A stretch of 64,000 bases of DNA from Alphaproteobacteria bacterium (lineage in GTDB: Bacteria; Pseudomonadota; Alphaproteobacteria; CAAGCB01; CAG-977): positions 1 to 64,000 of the forward strand of contig JAKSVU010000003.1 of NCBI GenBank assembly GCA_024413465.1, in the 5' to 3' direction. Under the pieces are notes generated by a model. That model saw nothing but the letters and a program-made list of their open reading frames with translations. It searched no databases and was not told where the DNA came from. This document shows positions 9,055 to 19,344 of the stretch, one piece after another. The position numbers and the translations under genes are program-made. Within the stretch, counting starts at the first letter, position 1, and each line of letters starts with the position of its first letter.

Positions 9055-10083
9055 ATGGCTGTAAAACAGACAATTGATAATTATAATGCATTAACTGGTC
9101 CTCAAAAAGCCGCTGTTTTTATGATGAGTTTGCCGGAAGAATATGCGAGTAAGTTCTTTTCATTGTTAGAAGATGAAGAAGTAAAAGAAATTTCTGTCGT
9201 TATGGCAGGATTAGGAACAGTTACATCTGCTGTTGTTGAAAAACTTTTTATTGATTTTGCAAATGAAGTTTCTAACCCAACAGGGATGACAGGTAACTAT
9301 GAAAATACAGAACGTTTGTTGTTAAAAGCTTTGCCTCGTGACCGTGTGGCATCCATTATGGATGATATTCGTGGTCCTGCTGGTAAAACAATTTGGGATA
9401 AGTTAGGAAACGTTCATGAACAGATGTTGGCCAACTTCTTGAAGAACGAATATCCTCAAACAGTTGCATTGATTTTATCTAAAATTAAACCTGATCATGC
9501 TGCAAAAGTTTTGGCTTTATTAGATCAAAACTTTGCAATGAACGTTGTGATGCGTATTATCGGTATGGATTCAGTTCAAAAAGAAGTTTTGGAACAGGTT
9601 GAAGCAACTTTGCGTCGTGAATTTATGAATAATATGGCTAAAACTGCAAAGCAAGATTCACACGAATTGGTGGCAAATATCTTCAACAATTTGGAATCTC
9701 AAATTCAAACGAACTTCTTAACAGATATGGAAGAGCGAAACGTTGAAGAAGCTGAAAAGATTAAGGCATTAATGTTTACCTTTAACGATTTGCCTCGTTT
9801 GGATGCAACGTCTATTCAAACTCTTATTCGTGCTATTGATGATACCGAAAAATTGGCTATTGCTATGAAAGGTGCTAGCGACGAAATTAAAGAATTGTTC
9901 TTTAGTAATATGTCTGAACGTAAGGTGAAGATGTTAAAAGAAGAAATCGAAGCTTTGGGACCAGTTCGTGTTCGTGACGTTGATGAAGCTCAAGCTTATA
10001 TTATTCAAACTGCAAAAATGTTGAAGGATGAAGGAAGTATTAAAATTCCTGATTCAAGTAGTGGGGATGAATACATTTACTAA
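9055..10083 (+). CDS. fliG: flagellar motor switch protein FliG
   Basis: Rotor protein that binds FliF, connects to FliM/FliN and interacts with the stator for torque. The length (342) and the order of the three armadillo-like regions are typical: the N-terminal region with LTGPQKAAVFMMSLPEEYA, the middle region with NEYPQTVALILSKIKPDHAA, and the C-terminal torque helix region with SNMSERKVKMLKEEIEALGP. It starts 14 bp after fliF behind AAGGAAAG and its stop overlaps the fliH start (TAATG). Confidence 0.96.
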   Translation: MAVKQTIDNYNALTGPQKAAVFMMSLPEEYASKFFSLLEDEEVKEISVVMAGLGTVTSAVVEKLFIDFANEVSNPTGMTGNYENTERLLLKALPRDRVASIMDDIRGPAGKTIWDKLGNVHEQMLANFLKNEYPQTVALILSKIKPDHAAKVLALLDQNFAMNVVMRIIGMDSVQKEVLEQVEATLRREFMNNMAKTAKQDSHELVANIFNNLESQIQTNFLTDMEERNVEEAEKIKALMFTFNDLPRLDATSIQTLIRAIDDTEKLAIAMKGASDEIKELFFSNMSERKVKMLKEEIEALGPVRVRDVDEAQAYIIQTAKMLKDEGSIKIPDSSSGDEYIY

Positions 10084-11021
10084 TGCCAGAAAAATTGAAA
10101 TATATGTTTGATCGAGATTTTGATACTCCGTTTTATGATACTAATACGACGGAGACGCCCGATTATTCAGAAGTTTCAGTTGATGGTATTCCATCAATTT
10201 CTCAATTATTAAATACGCTAAACAGTAAGTCAGGGATGGATATTCTTTCTGAAAATGAGGAAGAAATTTCTACAAAACCTGAAGGAGGAGACGAGGAAGA
10301 TGGAGAATATGATTTAGACTCTTCTAATCCTGCTGATGAAAATGATATTTTAGGATTGGGAGATATTGCAGCCCCTGATGATGAACCTGTAGAAAAGCAT
10401 TATGATGGTATTAGTCCAGAAGAATTGGAAAAACAGCTAGATCAAGTTCGAAAAGAAACACGAGAAGCCGTTGAAAAAGAAGTTTCAGAAATTGCTTATC
10501 AAAAAGGTTTTGAAGTTGGACTTGAAGAGGGAAAAGGAGCAGGTCAAAGTCAAGCTTGGTCAGAAGCTTTGGATACGATTCAGCAAAAGACAAATGATTT
10601 ATTGGAAGCGATGAATGGTCATTTGGAAAAGTTAGAACCGCTTGCAGAAAAATTAGCTCAAGATTGTTTTGATTCTACAATGGAAATGTCTTTGGCAGTT
10701 GTCAAAAAAATATTACCATCTATGACGGCTGAAGCAACAGAGGAAATTCGCCAATTGTTAGAACAAAATTTTCATTTTTTGGTCAAAGAGCCTAAGATTA
10801 TTGTTAAAATACATCCAGATATGGCAGAAAGTGTTAAAGAAAAATTGGCAGATTTGGCAAAGAAAAATTCTTTTAGTGGAAAGATATCTATCAATAAAGA
10901 TGAAAGTTTACCAAAAACAGATTGTCATGTAGAATGGGAATATGGTGGTTTAAGTCGGTCTGTACAAAGCTTATTGGATGAAACGGAAGAATTATTGAAA
11001 ACTTATAAACAAGGAAAGTAA
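10083..11021 (+). CDS. fliH: flagellar assembly protein FliH (FlbE-like)
   Basis: Probable stator/regulator of the flagellar export ATPase FliI. Identification rests on position between fliG and fliN (where Caulobacter has flbE/fliH) and on features: an acidic disordered N-terminus (about 1-110), a coiled-coil with YQKGFEVGLEEGKGAGQ near residue 145 (the FliH YxxG[FY]xxG pattern), and a C-terminal FliH/HrpE-like domain (IIVKIHPDMAESVKEKL). ATG overlaps the fliG stop. No start alternative is better. Confidence 0.82.
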   Translation: MPEKLKYMFDRDFDTPFYDTNTTETPDYSEVSVDGIPSISQLLNTLNSKSGMDILSENEEEISTKPEGGDEEDGEYDLDSSNPADENDILGLGDIAAPDDEPVEKHYDGISPEELEKQLDQVRKETREAVEKEVSEIAYQKGFEVGLEEGKGAGQSQAWSEALDTIQQKTNDLLEAMNGHLEKLEPLAEKLAQDCFDSTMEMSLAVVKKILPSMTAEATEEIRQLLEQNFHFLVKEPKIIVKIHPDMAESVKEKLADLAKKNSFSGKISINKDESLPKTDCHVEWEYGGLSRSVQSLLDETEELLKTYKQGK

Positions 11022-11024
11022 GAT

Positions 11025-11396
11025 ATGGTTGATGAAAATGATGGATTAGGGAAAGAACAATTATCAGAAGTAAGTGGTGACGCTTATAATGAAGTGTTAG
11101 ATGATAAAAATACCGTTGTGGAAAAACCCAAATCATCTACCGATTTGGAAGCTGTTTATGACGTTCCTGTTCAGGTGTCTGCTGTGCTTGGAAAGTCTAG
11201 TATTCAAGTCCATAAGTTATTAAAATTAGGACGTGGAGCCGTTGTTAAACTAGATCGTAAAGTTGGTGAAGCAATTGATATTTACGTTAATAACAGATTA
11301 GTGGCTCGTGGTGAAGTCGTTGTTTTGGAAGATAGACTTGGAATTACAATGACGGAAATTATTAAAACTGCAGAAGTCGATCAACAACAACAATAA
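11025..11396 (+). CDS. fliN: flagellar motor switch protein FliN
   Basis: C-ring component with a SpoA (surface presentation of antigens) fold. Residues about 45-118 match the domain: VPVQVSAVLGKSSIQVHKLL, GAVVKLDRKVGEAIDIYVNN and LGITMTEII. The first 40 residues are acidic and variable, as usual. It follows fliH by 3 bp and precedes flbD by 21 bp. Length 123 is ordinary for FliN. Confidence 0.93.
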   Translation: MVDENDGLGKEQLSEVSGDAYNEVLDDKNTVVEKPKSSTDLEAVYDVPVQVSAVLGKSSIQVHKLLKLGRGAVVKLDRKVGEAIDIYVNNRLVARGEVVVLEDRLGITMTEIIKTAEVDQQQQ

Positions 11397-11417
11397 AATA
11401 TATAAGGAATAAATTTT

Positions 11418-12758
11418 ATGCGTTTGATGTTAATAGGAACAATGAACGGTCAAATCGGTGCTGCTAGCAAAATTGCTGCAAGTAAAGGGGGAGAAGTTCT
11501 TTGGGCTGAAGACATTGATAAAGCAATGGATATGCTGTTGACACAAAAAAGTGCCGACTTGATTATGGTTGACGTTAAACTCGACGTCTTTCGATTGGTA
11601 GAAAATTTAAAAAATGCTAGAATTCCAACGCCTGTTGTTGCTTGTGGAATTGCAAATGATGCTCAAGCTGCTGTTCGGGCAATTAAAGCAGGGGCAAAAG
11701 AGTATATTCCATTACCACCAGATGCAGAATATATTGGAGCAGTTTTAAGTGCTTTTTCTTCGAAAAAAACGCCTGTTATTTTTAAAGATCCAAAAACAGA
11801 ACGATTGTTGGCAATGGCAAAACAAATTGCGTCTTCAACGGCTTCCGTATTGATTACGGGTGAATCTGGAACAGGAAAAGAAGTTTTTTCAAAATTTATT
11901 CATGCAAATTCAAAGCGAGCTGATAAACCTTTCGTCGCAATTAACTGTGCAGCTATTCCTGAAAATTTATTGGAATCAGAATTATTTGGTTATGAAAAGG
12001 GTGCTTTTACAGGGGCAACTGCTCGTAAAATAGGTAAATTTGAAGAAGCGAATGGTGGAACATTATTGTTAGACGAAATCAGTGAAATGGATATTCGTTT
12101 ACAGGCAAAATTGTTGCGTGTTTTACAAGAACATCAGGTTGATCGTTTAGGCGGAAAGGCTCCAGTTGACGTTGACGTGCGTATTTTGGCAACTTCTAAT
12201 CGTGATATGCAACAAGCTGTAAAAGATCAGAAATTCCGTGCGGATTTGTTTTTTAGATTAAACGTCTTCAATTTAAAATTACCAGCTTTACGCGATCGTA
12301 TAGCAGACGTTGTTCCGTTGAGTAATTTCTTTATTGAAAAGTATTCTGAAATAAATGAACTTCCAGTTAAACCTTTATCTGCGGAAGCAATCAATCTATT
12401 AACGGCACATAATTGGCCAGGCAACGTGCGTGAACTTGAAAATACAATTCAACGAGCTGTCATTTTATCTGTTCATCCAGATGAAATTGAGGCCGAAGCT
12501 ATTATGCTTACTCCTCCAATGGATGATGATGGAAATGAGATCGTAGCTGGAGACGTTGAAGGTGTTACAATGGTTGGCAGAACAGTTGCTGACGTCGAAA
12601 AAGATTTAATCATCAGTACGTTGAAACATACTTTAGGAAATAGAACTCACGCTGCTGTTATGTTAGGAATTTCAATTAGAACTTTGAGAAATAAATTGCG
12701 TCAATATATGGATGAAGGAACAGAAGTTCCACCAGCTCCAAATGATCAAGGTGGTTAA
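11418..12758 (+). CDS. flbD: sigma-54-dependent flagellar activator, FlbD type
   Basis: Bacterial enhancer-binding protein. It has an N-terminal receiver-like domain (1-115), then a AAA+ domain with Walker A GESGTGKE (about 148-155), the sigma-54 contact loop GAFTGA (about 194-199) and Walker B GGTLLLDE (about 213-220). A C-terminal Fis-type helix-turn-helix follows (AAVMLGISIRTLRNKL, about 412-430). Position within the fliF operon and upstream of flhA is as in Caulobacter. The near-perfect sigma-54 promoter of fliK-flgD-flgE is the obvious local target (inference). In Caulobacter FlbD also represses the fliF operon; the palindrome at 7397 might be relevant. Confidence 0.9.
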   Translation: MRLMLIGTMNGQIGAASKIAASKGGEVLWAEDIDKAMDMLLTQKSADLIMVDVKLDVFRLVENLKNARIPTPVVACGIANDAQAAVRAIKAGAKEYIPLPPDAEYIGAVLSAFSSKKTPVIFKDPKTERLLAMAKQIASSTASVLITGESGTGKEVFSKFIHANSKRADKPFVAINCAAIPENLLESELFGYEKGAFTGATARKIGKFEEANGGTLLLDEISEMDIRLQAKLLRVLQEHQVDRLGGKAPVDVDVRILATSNRDMQQAVKDQKFRADLFFRLNVFNLKLPALRDRIADVVPLSNFFIEKYSEINELPVKPLSAEAINLLTAHNWPGNVRELENTIQRAVILSVHPDEIEAEAIMLTPPMDDDGNEIVAGDVEGVTMVGRTVADVEKDLIISTLKHTLGNRTHAAVMLGISIRTLRNKLRQYMDEGTEVPPAPNDQGG

Positions 12759-12763
12759 AAATA

Positions 12764-14881
12764 ATGGCAACACCTCCATCACTACCAAGTAACGTAAATC
12801 CTCAACAGCTTAAAGCATGGGGGATGACCTTAGCTAAGCGTAAAGATATTGCGTTAGCTGTTGGTATTGTTTTGATGATTGTGATTTTGATTTTGCCTTT
12901 GCCTACTTGGCTGTTGGATGTTGCATTGGCTGTTTCTATCACTTTTTCAGTTCTTGTTTTGATGACGACAATTTTTATTGAAAAACCAATTCAATTTACT
13001 TCTTTTCCATTGTTGTTATTGATTACAACTTTGTTCCGTTTGGCGTTAAACCTATCTTCTACAAGATTGATTTTGTCAGATGGTTATAAAGGTCCAACGG
13101 CGGCAGGTAATGTGATTGCTGCTTTCGGTGGATTTATCATGCGTGGTAATTTCATCATCGGGGTGATCGTATTCGCGATTTTGGTCTTGGTGAACTTCAT
13201 GGTTATTACCAAAGGTTCTGGTCGTATTGCTGAAGTGGCAGCCCGTTTTTCATTGGATGCTATGCCTGGTAAACAAATGGCAATTGATGCGGACTTGTCT
13301 GCAGGATTGATTGAACAAAATGAAGCAACACGCCGTCGTGAAGAATTAAACCAAGAATCAAGTTTCTATGGAGCTATGGATGGTGCTTCTAAGTTCGTTC
13401 GTGGGGATGCAATCGCAGGGTTGATTATTACGGCAATTAACATTATTGCAGGGATTTTAATTGGTATCTTGCAACGTAATATGGATTTTATGAAAGCAGC
13501 CAGTACCTATATGCAATTGACGGTAGGTGATGGGCTGGTTTCACAAGTTCCAGCTTTGATTATTTCCGTTGCTGCCGGTATCATGGTTTCTAAGGCGGGT
13601 ATTTCCGGTGGAACAGAAAAGGTATTGTTCGGTCAGTTATCGCATTATCCAAAATCTTTGGGAATGACGTCTTTTTTGTCTTTGATGTTGGCAACTTTAC
13701 CAGGAACACCGGCAGCTCCGTTTACTTTGTTATCTTTGGTAACAGGGGGAATTGCTTATTATCTTTGGCAATCTCAATTAAAAGCTGAAGAAGAAGCAAG
13801 ACAAGCTGCATTAAAAGCTCCTACAACACCTCCTCCACCAGTTGAAACACCGATTGAACAAATTTTAAAAATGGATTTAGTTCGATTGGAGTTAGGATAT
13901 AGCTTATTATCTTTGATTAATGATACGACTAATCGTCGTTTAACGGATCAGATTAAAGCCTTGCGTAGAAATATTGCTTTGGAATTAGGTTTTTTGATGC
14001 CGTCTGTTCGTATTCAAGATAATATGCGATTAGAACAAAATACTTACGTTATTTATATCAAAGATACGGAAGCAGGACGGGGAACTTTGCGTCCAAATAA
14101 ATTATTAGTCATGGATCCAAAAGGGCAAGAAATTACTCTACCAGGTGAAAAAACAGAAGAACCAACATTCGGTTTGCCTGCTATGTGGATTGATTTAAGT
14201 TCTCGTGAAGATGCTGTATTCCGTAACTATACCGTTGTGGATTGTCCAACGATTATTACAACGCATATTACAGAATTGATTAAAGCAAGTATGAGCGAGT
14301 TATTGAGTTTTACTGAAACACAAAAACTAATTGATTGCTTAGGTGATGATCAAAAAGCTTTGAAAAAAGATATGGCTGATAAAAAGGTAAGCGTCAGTAT
14401 TATTCAAAGTGTTTTACAAAGATTATTAACAGAACGGATTTCTATTCGTGATTTGCCTACGATTTTAGAAGCTATTTGTGAAGTTATCAATATGACACAA
14501 AGTATGACTGTTTTAACAGAGTATGTGCGTCAAAAATTAGCTCGTCAAATTTCAAATGCTAACGTTGGACCGGATGGTATTTTACAATTTATTGCTTTGT
14601 CTGGTGAATGGGAAAAAGCTTTTCAGTCAAATTTGTCTGGTTCTGGTGATGACAAGGTTTTGACGTTGCCACCTACGGATGTGACAAGATTTATTAGTGC
14701 TGTTAATAAAACTTTTGAAGAAGCTGCAATGAAGGGTGAAAGTCCAGTATTAATGGTTAGTTCGGCAATTCGTCCATACGTTCGGCAAATTGTAGAAAGA
14801 TTTAGACCGTCTTTGACGGTCATGTCACAGGGCGAAATTCATGCTCGTGTGAAAATTAGGTCGGTTGGAACTGTGATGTAG
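12764..14881 (+). CDS. flhA: flagellar export gate protein FlhA
   Basis: Integral membrane subunit of the flagellar type III export gate, with a cytoplasmic ring domain that receives substrate-chaperone complexes. The N-terminal half has about eight membrane helices and the FHIPEP family signature region (RFSLDAMPGKQMAIDADLSA, about 160-180). The C-terminal cytosolic domain (about 350-705) includes RISIRDLPTILEAI. Length 705 is standard. It starts 5 bp after flbD. Confidence 0.96.
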   Translation: MATPPSLPSNVNPQQLKAWGMTLAKRKDIALAVGIVLMIVILILPLPTWLLDVALAVSITFSVLVLMTTIFIEKPIQFTSFPLLLLITTLFRLALNLSSTRLILSDGYKGPTAAGNVIAAFGGFIMRGNFIIGVIVFAILVLVNFMVITKGSGRIAEVAARFSLDAMPGKQMAIDADLSAGLIEQNEATRRREELNQESSFYGAMDGASKFVRGDAIAGLIITAINIIAGILIGILQRNMDFMKAASTYMQLTVGDGLVSQVPALIISVAAGIMVSKAGISGGTEKVLFGQLSHYPKSLGMTSFLSLMLATLPGTPAAPFTLLSLVTGGIAYYLWQSQLKAEEEARQAALKAPTTPPPPVETPIEQILKMDLVRLELGYSLLSLINDTTNRRLTDQIKALRRNIALELGFLMPSVRIQDNMRLEQNTYVIYIKDTEAGRGTLRPNKLLVMDPKGQEITLPGEKTEEPTFGLPAMWIDLSSREDAVFRNYTVVDCPTIITTHITELIKASMSELLSFTETQKLIDCLGDDQKALKKDMADKKVSVSIIQSVLQRLLTERISIRDLPTILEAICEVINMTQSMTVLTEYVRQKLARQISNANVGPDGILQFIALSGEWEKAFQSNLSGSGDDKVLTLPPTDVTRFISAVNKTFEEAAMKGESPVLMVSSAIRPYVRQIVERFRPSLTVMSQGEIHARVKIRSVGTVM

Positions 14882-14892
14882 AGGAAACGTAG

Positions 14893-15843
14893 ATGAAAGT
14901 AAAAACATATCAAGCCTCCACGCAATCAGAAGCCATGGCCCAAGTCAGAAATGAGTTGGGTGAAAACGCGATATTAGTATCTGTTCAAAGATTAGCAGTT
15001 GGAATGGGTGTTCGCATTACTGCTGCAATTGAAGATGATGACGATTTAACCCCTGATTTAGTAGGTGATTATTATAATGAATCATATACGCCTATTCAAG
15101 AAAAGGTCGATAAGATTTTACGCCAACAGGGTGCAACAGAAAGTGTCATTGAAAAGGTTGTGAGTGAGTTAAATCGTAGTAACAGATCTGATGAATTGGT
15201 TGCTTTTGCGTCAGCAATGGATGCTGTTTTCAAATTTCATGCTTTGCCAGAAACAAGGGGACAGGCTTTTATGTTCGTTGGCCCTGCTGGAGCTGGGAAA
15301 ACAACGATTGTTGCTAAATTAGCGAATAGAGGATTGATGTCTGGTAAAAAAATAGGATTGATTTCCGCAGACGTTGTTCGTTTAGGAGCTGCCGAGCAAT
15401 TAGTTGCTTACACAAATACGCTTGATATTACTTTAACAAAGGCAAGATCTCCGGAAAATTTACATAATCACGTTGAAGCAATGAAGAAGACATGCGATTT
15501 AATTTTGATAGATATGCCAGCATGTAATCCCTTTTTACCGGAGGACATAGATTATTTATCAACGTATATTAAATCGGCAAATGTTACACCCGTTTTAATT
15601 TTACCGGCAGGAATTGATCCTGTTGAAACTGCTGAAACAGCTGAATGTTTTTCAGAAATAGGCGTTTCAGATTTAATTGCCACAAAACTTGACGCAGCTC
15701 GTCGTTTTGGGGGCATTTTGTCGGCAATGGATGCCGCTCGTTTAACAATTTCAGAAGCAAGTACAAGTTATAATATCAACAAAGGTTTATCCGTGGTAAA
15801 TGCGGTATCTTTGGCAAGATTGCTACTTTCTTCACAAGCATAA
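14893..15843 (+). CDS. flhF: flagellar SRP-family GTPase FlhF
   Basis: GTPase of the SRP54/FtsY family that helps set flagellar number and placement. The P-loop GPAGAGKTTIVAKLA is at about residues 130-144, followed by G2/G3 regions (SADVVRLGA and LILIDMPA) and the TKLDAA G4 motif near residue 258. At 316 residues it is shorter than many FlhF proteins because the N-terminal B domain is reduced. It lies between flhA and flhG, the usual polar-flagellum arrangement. Confidence 0.88.
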   Translation: MKVKTYQASTQSEAMAQVRNELGENAILVSVQRLAVGMGVRITAAIEDDDDLTPDLVGDYYNESYTPIQEKVDKILRQQGATESVIEKVVSELNRSNRSDELVAFASAMDAVFKFHALPETRGQAFMFVGPAGAGKTTIVAKLANRGLMSGKKIGLISADVVRLGAAEQLVAYTNTLDITLTKARSPENLHNHVEAMKKTCDLILIDMPACNPFLPEDIDYLSTYIKSANVTPVLILPAGIDPVETAETAECFSEIGVSDLIATKLDAARRFGGILSAMDAARLTISEASTSYNINKGLSVVNAVSLARLLLSSQA

Positions 15844-15852
15844 GGAGTTTTT

Positions 15853-16665
15853 ATGATGGATACGACAGAAAATAAATTATTTATGGCAGGTCATAAAATT
15901 CCGAAGCCCCCTGTTCGCAATATGATAGCCGTTGCTTCTGGAAAAGGCGGTGTGGGAAAAACGTGGTTTTCTATCACGTTGGCACATGCTTTTGCACAAG
16001 CTGGATTGAAAACGCTGTTATTTGATGCTGACTTGGGATTGGCAAATATCGATATTCAGCTAGGATTGATGCCTCAAAAAGACTTGGGAAGCGTTTTGAC
16101 GGGACGTGTAACCTTAAATCAGGCAGTTACTCATTATGAACCTGGTGATTTTGATATTATCGCAGGGCGTTCTGGATCAGGAAGTATTGCGAACATATTA
16201 CCTTCTAAATTGGAACCGATCGTTCAAGATTTAAGGACTTTGTCAACGGGATATGATCGTGTTATCGTTGATTTGGGGGCTGGTGTTGATAAATCAGTGC
16301 GTATGTTTGCGGCGATGGCTTCTACTTTGTTGATAGTCTGTACAGATGAACCAACTAGTTTGACAGATGCGTACGCTTTTATCAAGATGATGTGTTTGGA
16401 TCAAGCTTTATCCAATATTCGCATTGTTGTTAATTCAGCCAATACACCTCGTGAAGGGGATAGAACGTATTCAACGCTAAATCGTGCTTGTCAGGGATTT
16501 TTACATTTATCTCCTCCTTTGGCAGGAATTATTCGTCGCGATACGCGTGTGCGTGATGCAATTAGAAATCAAACCTCTATATTACTCCGTCATCCAAATA
16601 CGGAAGCAGCGGAAGACGTTATGAATATTGCTATTCGTTTGAATAAGGAATTTGAAATAGGTTAA
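15853..16665 (+). CDS. flhG: MinD-like ATPase FlhG (FleN/YlxH)
   Basis: ParA/MinD-family ATPase that limits flagellar number together with FlhF. The deviant Walker A motif GKGGVGKTWFS is at about residues 30-40, and the switch regions LLFDADLGLANIDIQLG (about 55-71) and VIVDLGAGVD (about 137-146) follow. No clear C-terminal MinD amphipathic helix is visible. Ten bp separate it from flhF. GGAG precedes a double ATG start, so the second Met is also possible. Confidence 0.88.
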   Translation: MMDTTENKLFMAGHKIPKPPVRNMIAVASGKGGVGKTWFSITLAHAFAQAGLKTLLFDADLGLANIDIQLGLMPQKDLGSVLTGRVTLNQAVTHYEPGDFDIIAGRSGSGSIANILPSKLEPIVQDLRTLSTGYDRVIVDLGAGVDKSVRMFAAMASTLLIVCTDEPTSLTDAYAFIKMMCLDQALSNIRIVVNSANTPREGDRTYSTLNRACQGFLHLSPPLAGIIRRDTRVRDAIRNQTSILLRHPNTEAAEDVMNIAIRLNKEFEIG

Positions 16666-16676
16666 GGATATTGAAG

Positions 16677-18440
16677 ATGAAGTTTTATTTAGCTTTACTA
16701 TTCAGTTTTATTTTTGTAAGTCCTGTTTTTGCTGGTGAGGAGAAATCTGATACGAAAACAGCACAGACGGAAAATGCAGAAATTGATCCTGTTTTGAAAG
16801 CTAAAAAGGAAAAAGAAGTTGATTCATATATGCCGTATTTAATTGCTGTTCAGGCAAAACAAACAAATGATTATGAAACGGCAGCTGAATACTTTAAAGA
16901 AGCTTATGAAAAAAATCCAGATAGTGAACTTTTGCGTTCTGAATTGATGTTATCTTCGACAATTTTGGGGAAAGTTGAAGATGCTATTCCTTTGGCAGAA
17001 GAAGTGATAAAAAAAGAAAATAATGATTTGTTGTCAACGATGATTGCTTTTACAGGTCGCTTGATGAAAGATGATTATAAAGGGGCTTTATCCGTTTTAC
17101 GTTCTTTTTCCAGAAAAGTTGATATTCAAGCGATTTATCCTATTTTTGAATTTTGGACTTATATCGGTATTGGTAATCGTGAAAAAGCGATTGAAACTTT
17201 GAAAAAAATGGATAATCCGGCAGTTAAATCATTTTATCTGTTTCATAGTGCCTTGTATTATGATTTCATTGATGATGAAGAACTTGCTTCGCATTATTTG
17301 AAAATGCTGACTTCAGAGCCAGGGAGCTTAACCTTGCGTGGTGCACAAGTTATTGGGAACTATGCATTGCGTCATAAAAAATTGCAAGATTATGCACATA
17401 TTGTTCAAGCATATCGAAATACAGATAAAATATATTCTTTGAAAGATGATTCGTTCTTTACAAAAGGGGAACAGAGCAATTTAGATGTTCCTCCAACAAT
17501 TACTTCCGCTAAAATGGGAATTGCGGAGGCTTTTTTTGATTTAGCAACGTCCTTAAAAGATACTTCAGAAGAAACGGCAATTTATTTTTTACAACTTACT
17601 TTGAAACTGGATCCAGATTTAGGTTTAGCTCGTTTCTTGTTGGGAGAATTAATCGAAAAACAAGCAAGGTATGATGAAGCAATTGAATATTTTTCAAAAG
17701 AAAGCGAAAAATCTGATATTTACTATATTTCCCAATTGCGAATTGGTTTGATTTACTATGATAAATTAAAACAATATGATAAGGCTGAAAAAGTATTTAA
17801 AAATTTAGCTAGTTTAAGAGATGATACAGCTTTACCATGGCGTTATTTGGCAGATATGTATCAAGCAAATAAACAGTATGATAAAGCAATAGAAGTTTTG
17901 ACTGAGGCATTAAAAGTGATTCATTATACGGATGGATCTCGTTGGTATTATTTCTATTTCCGTGGGGTAGCTTATGAGCGAAGTGGAAATTGGCCTGCTG
18001 CTGAAGCTGATTTAAAAAAATCCTTGGAATTATATCATAATCAACCAGAGGTTTTAAATTATTTGGCATATTCATGGTTAGAACGTGGTGAACATTTAGA
18101 AGAAGCTATGAAAATGTTGACTAAAGCCGTAGAGTTGGCTCCTGCTGATGGGGCAATTTCTGATAGTTTTGGATGGGCATATTATATGCAGAAAAATTAT
18201 GCTAAAGCTGTTGAATACCTTGAATTAGCTTTGAAATTGACTCCAGGAAGTGCTGTAATTTCAGACCATTTGGGTGATGCTTATTGGCGTATTGGCAGAA
18301 AATTTGAAGCAAAATATCAATGGCGTAAATCTTTGGATATTGAACCAGATATGACGGAAGATTTAAAAGCTCGTATTGAAGAAAAACTTGAAAAAGGTCT
18401 TGATGCTGTTGGTGATAAATTTGAAGGATTTAAAAAGTGA
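16677..18440 (+). CDS. exported tetratricopeptide-repeat protein
   Basis: A signal peptide (KFYLALLFSFIFVSPVFAG) is followed by a charged linker and about ten TPR-like helix pairs, clearest at the C-terminal half (YDKAIEVLTEALKV, AEADLKKSLELY, YAKAVEYLELALKLTP). It resembles the TPR proteins found beside ispE in alphaproteobacteria, thought to act in the envelope; no specific role is assigned. The start at 16677 is chosen because AAGGA sits 8 bases upstream; an upstream TTG at 16671 is less likely. The stop overlaps the ispE GTG start. Confidence 0.8.
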   Translation: MKFYLALLFSFIFVSPVFAGEEKSDTKTAQTENAEIDPVLKAKKEKEVDSYMPYLIAVQAKQTNDYETAAEYFKEAYEKNPDSELLRSELMLSSTILGKVEDAIPLAEEVIKKENNDLLSTMIAFTGRLMKDDYKGALSVLRSFSRKVDIQAIYPIFEFWTYIGIGNREKAIETLKKMDNPAVKSFYLFHSALYYDFIDDEELASHYLKMLTSEPGSLTLRGAQVIGNYALRHKKLQDYAHIVQAYRNTDKIYSLKDDSFFTKGEQSNLDVPPTITSAKMGIAEAFFDLATSLKDTSEETAIYFLQLTLKLDPDLGLARFLLGELIEKQARYDEAIEYFSKESEKSDIYYISQLRIGLIYYDKLKQYDKAEKVFKNLASLRDDTALPWRYLADMYQANKQYDKAIEVLTEALKVIHYTDGSRWYYFYFRGVAYERSGNWPAAEADLKKSLELYHNQPEVLNYLAYSWLERGEHLEEAMKMLTKAVELAPADGAISDSFGWAYYMQKNYAKAVEYLELALKLTPGSAVISDHLGDAYWRIGRKFEAKYQWRKSLDIEPDMTEDLKARIEEKLEKGLDAVGDKFEGFKK

Positions 18441-19279
18441 TTTCAATACTTGCTCCTGCAAAAGTTAATTTATATTTACACGTTGTTGGGAAAAGACCAG
18501 ATGGCTATCATTTGTTAGATAGTTTGTTCGTTTTTGCTGATTATGGCGATAAAATATCCGTCGAAAAAGATGATCACTTGTCTTTGACAGTTTTAAATTC
18601 TGATTTAAGTTGTGGGGAAGATAATATCATTATCAAAGCAGCAAGAAAATTAGCTGTTTTTCTAGGAATTGAGCCTACCGTAAAAATTGTTTTGGAAAAA
18701 AATTTACCGATTGCTTCTGGAATTGGTGGGGGATCGACAGATGCTGCAGCAACTCTGCTTGCTCTTGTTCAATTATGGCAAGTCCAAATCAAGCAAGAAG
18801 ACTTGCTGAAACTTGCTTTAGAATTAGGGGCTGACGTTCCTTCTTGTATTGAAAAAATTCCTGTTCAAGTTGCTGGGATAGGGGAAATTTTAACACCAGC
18901 TCCACGCTTGCCTAAATTAGCAATGGTTTTGATGAATCCAAATAAACCTGTTTCTACACCTCAAATTTTTAAATCAAGAAAACCTATTTTTACGGAAGCA
19001 AATCCCTTTTTGCATGATATTTTTGATACAGATGAATTCATTGCTGAATTGAAAAAGCGTCGTAACGATTTACAACCGACAGCTTGTGAAATAGAACCTG
19101 CCGTTGCGGAAGTTTTGTCTGAATTTGCTGATAATCCATTGACTTTATTTAGTCAAATGTCCGGATCCGGTGGAACTTGTTTTGGGTTATATAAATCCGA
19201 TGAAAATGCACAAAAAGCTGTTGATACGTTTAAACAACGTCATCCAGAATGGTGGATTCAAAAAACGGTAATTATTTAA
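18437..19279 (+). CDS. ispE: 4-diphosphocytidyl-2-C-methyl-D-erythritol kinase IspE
   Basis: GHMP kinase that phosphorylates CDP-methylerythritol in the non-mevalonate isoprenoid pathway. Motif 1 APAKVNLYLHVVGKRPDGYH is at the N-terminus, the glycine-rich ATP loop SGIGGGSTDAAATL at about residues 94-107, and motif 3 SQMSGSGGTCFGLY near residue 240. Length 280 is typical. It begins with GTG inside the GTGA overlap with the TPR gene, so translational coupling is likely. Confidence 0.93.
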   Translation: MISILAPAKVNLYLHVVGKRPDGYHLLDSLFVFADYGDKISVEKDDHLSLTVLNSDLSCGEDNIIIKAARKLAVFLGIEPTVKIVLEKNLPIASGIGGGSTDAAATLLALVQLWQVQIKQEDLLKLALELGADVPSCIEKIPVQVAGIGEILTPAPRLPKLAMVLMNPNKPVSTPQIFKSRKPIFTEANPFLHDIFDTDEFIAELKKRRNDLQPTACEIEPAVAEVLSEFADNPLTLFSQMSGSGGTCFGLYKSDENAQKAVDTFKQRHPEWWIQKTVII

Positions 19280-19344
19280 CTATGATATGTGCTTCGTGGA
19301 ATTATATGTGAATGAGGAAACTAGTTTACATTCGCAGAAGATAT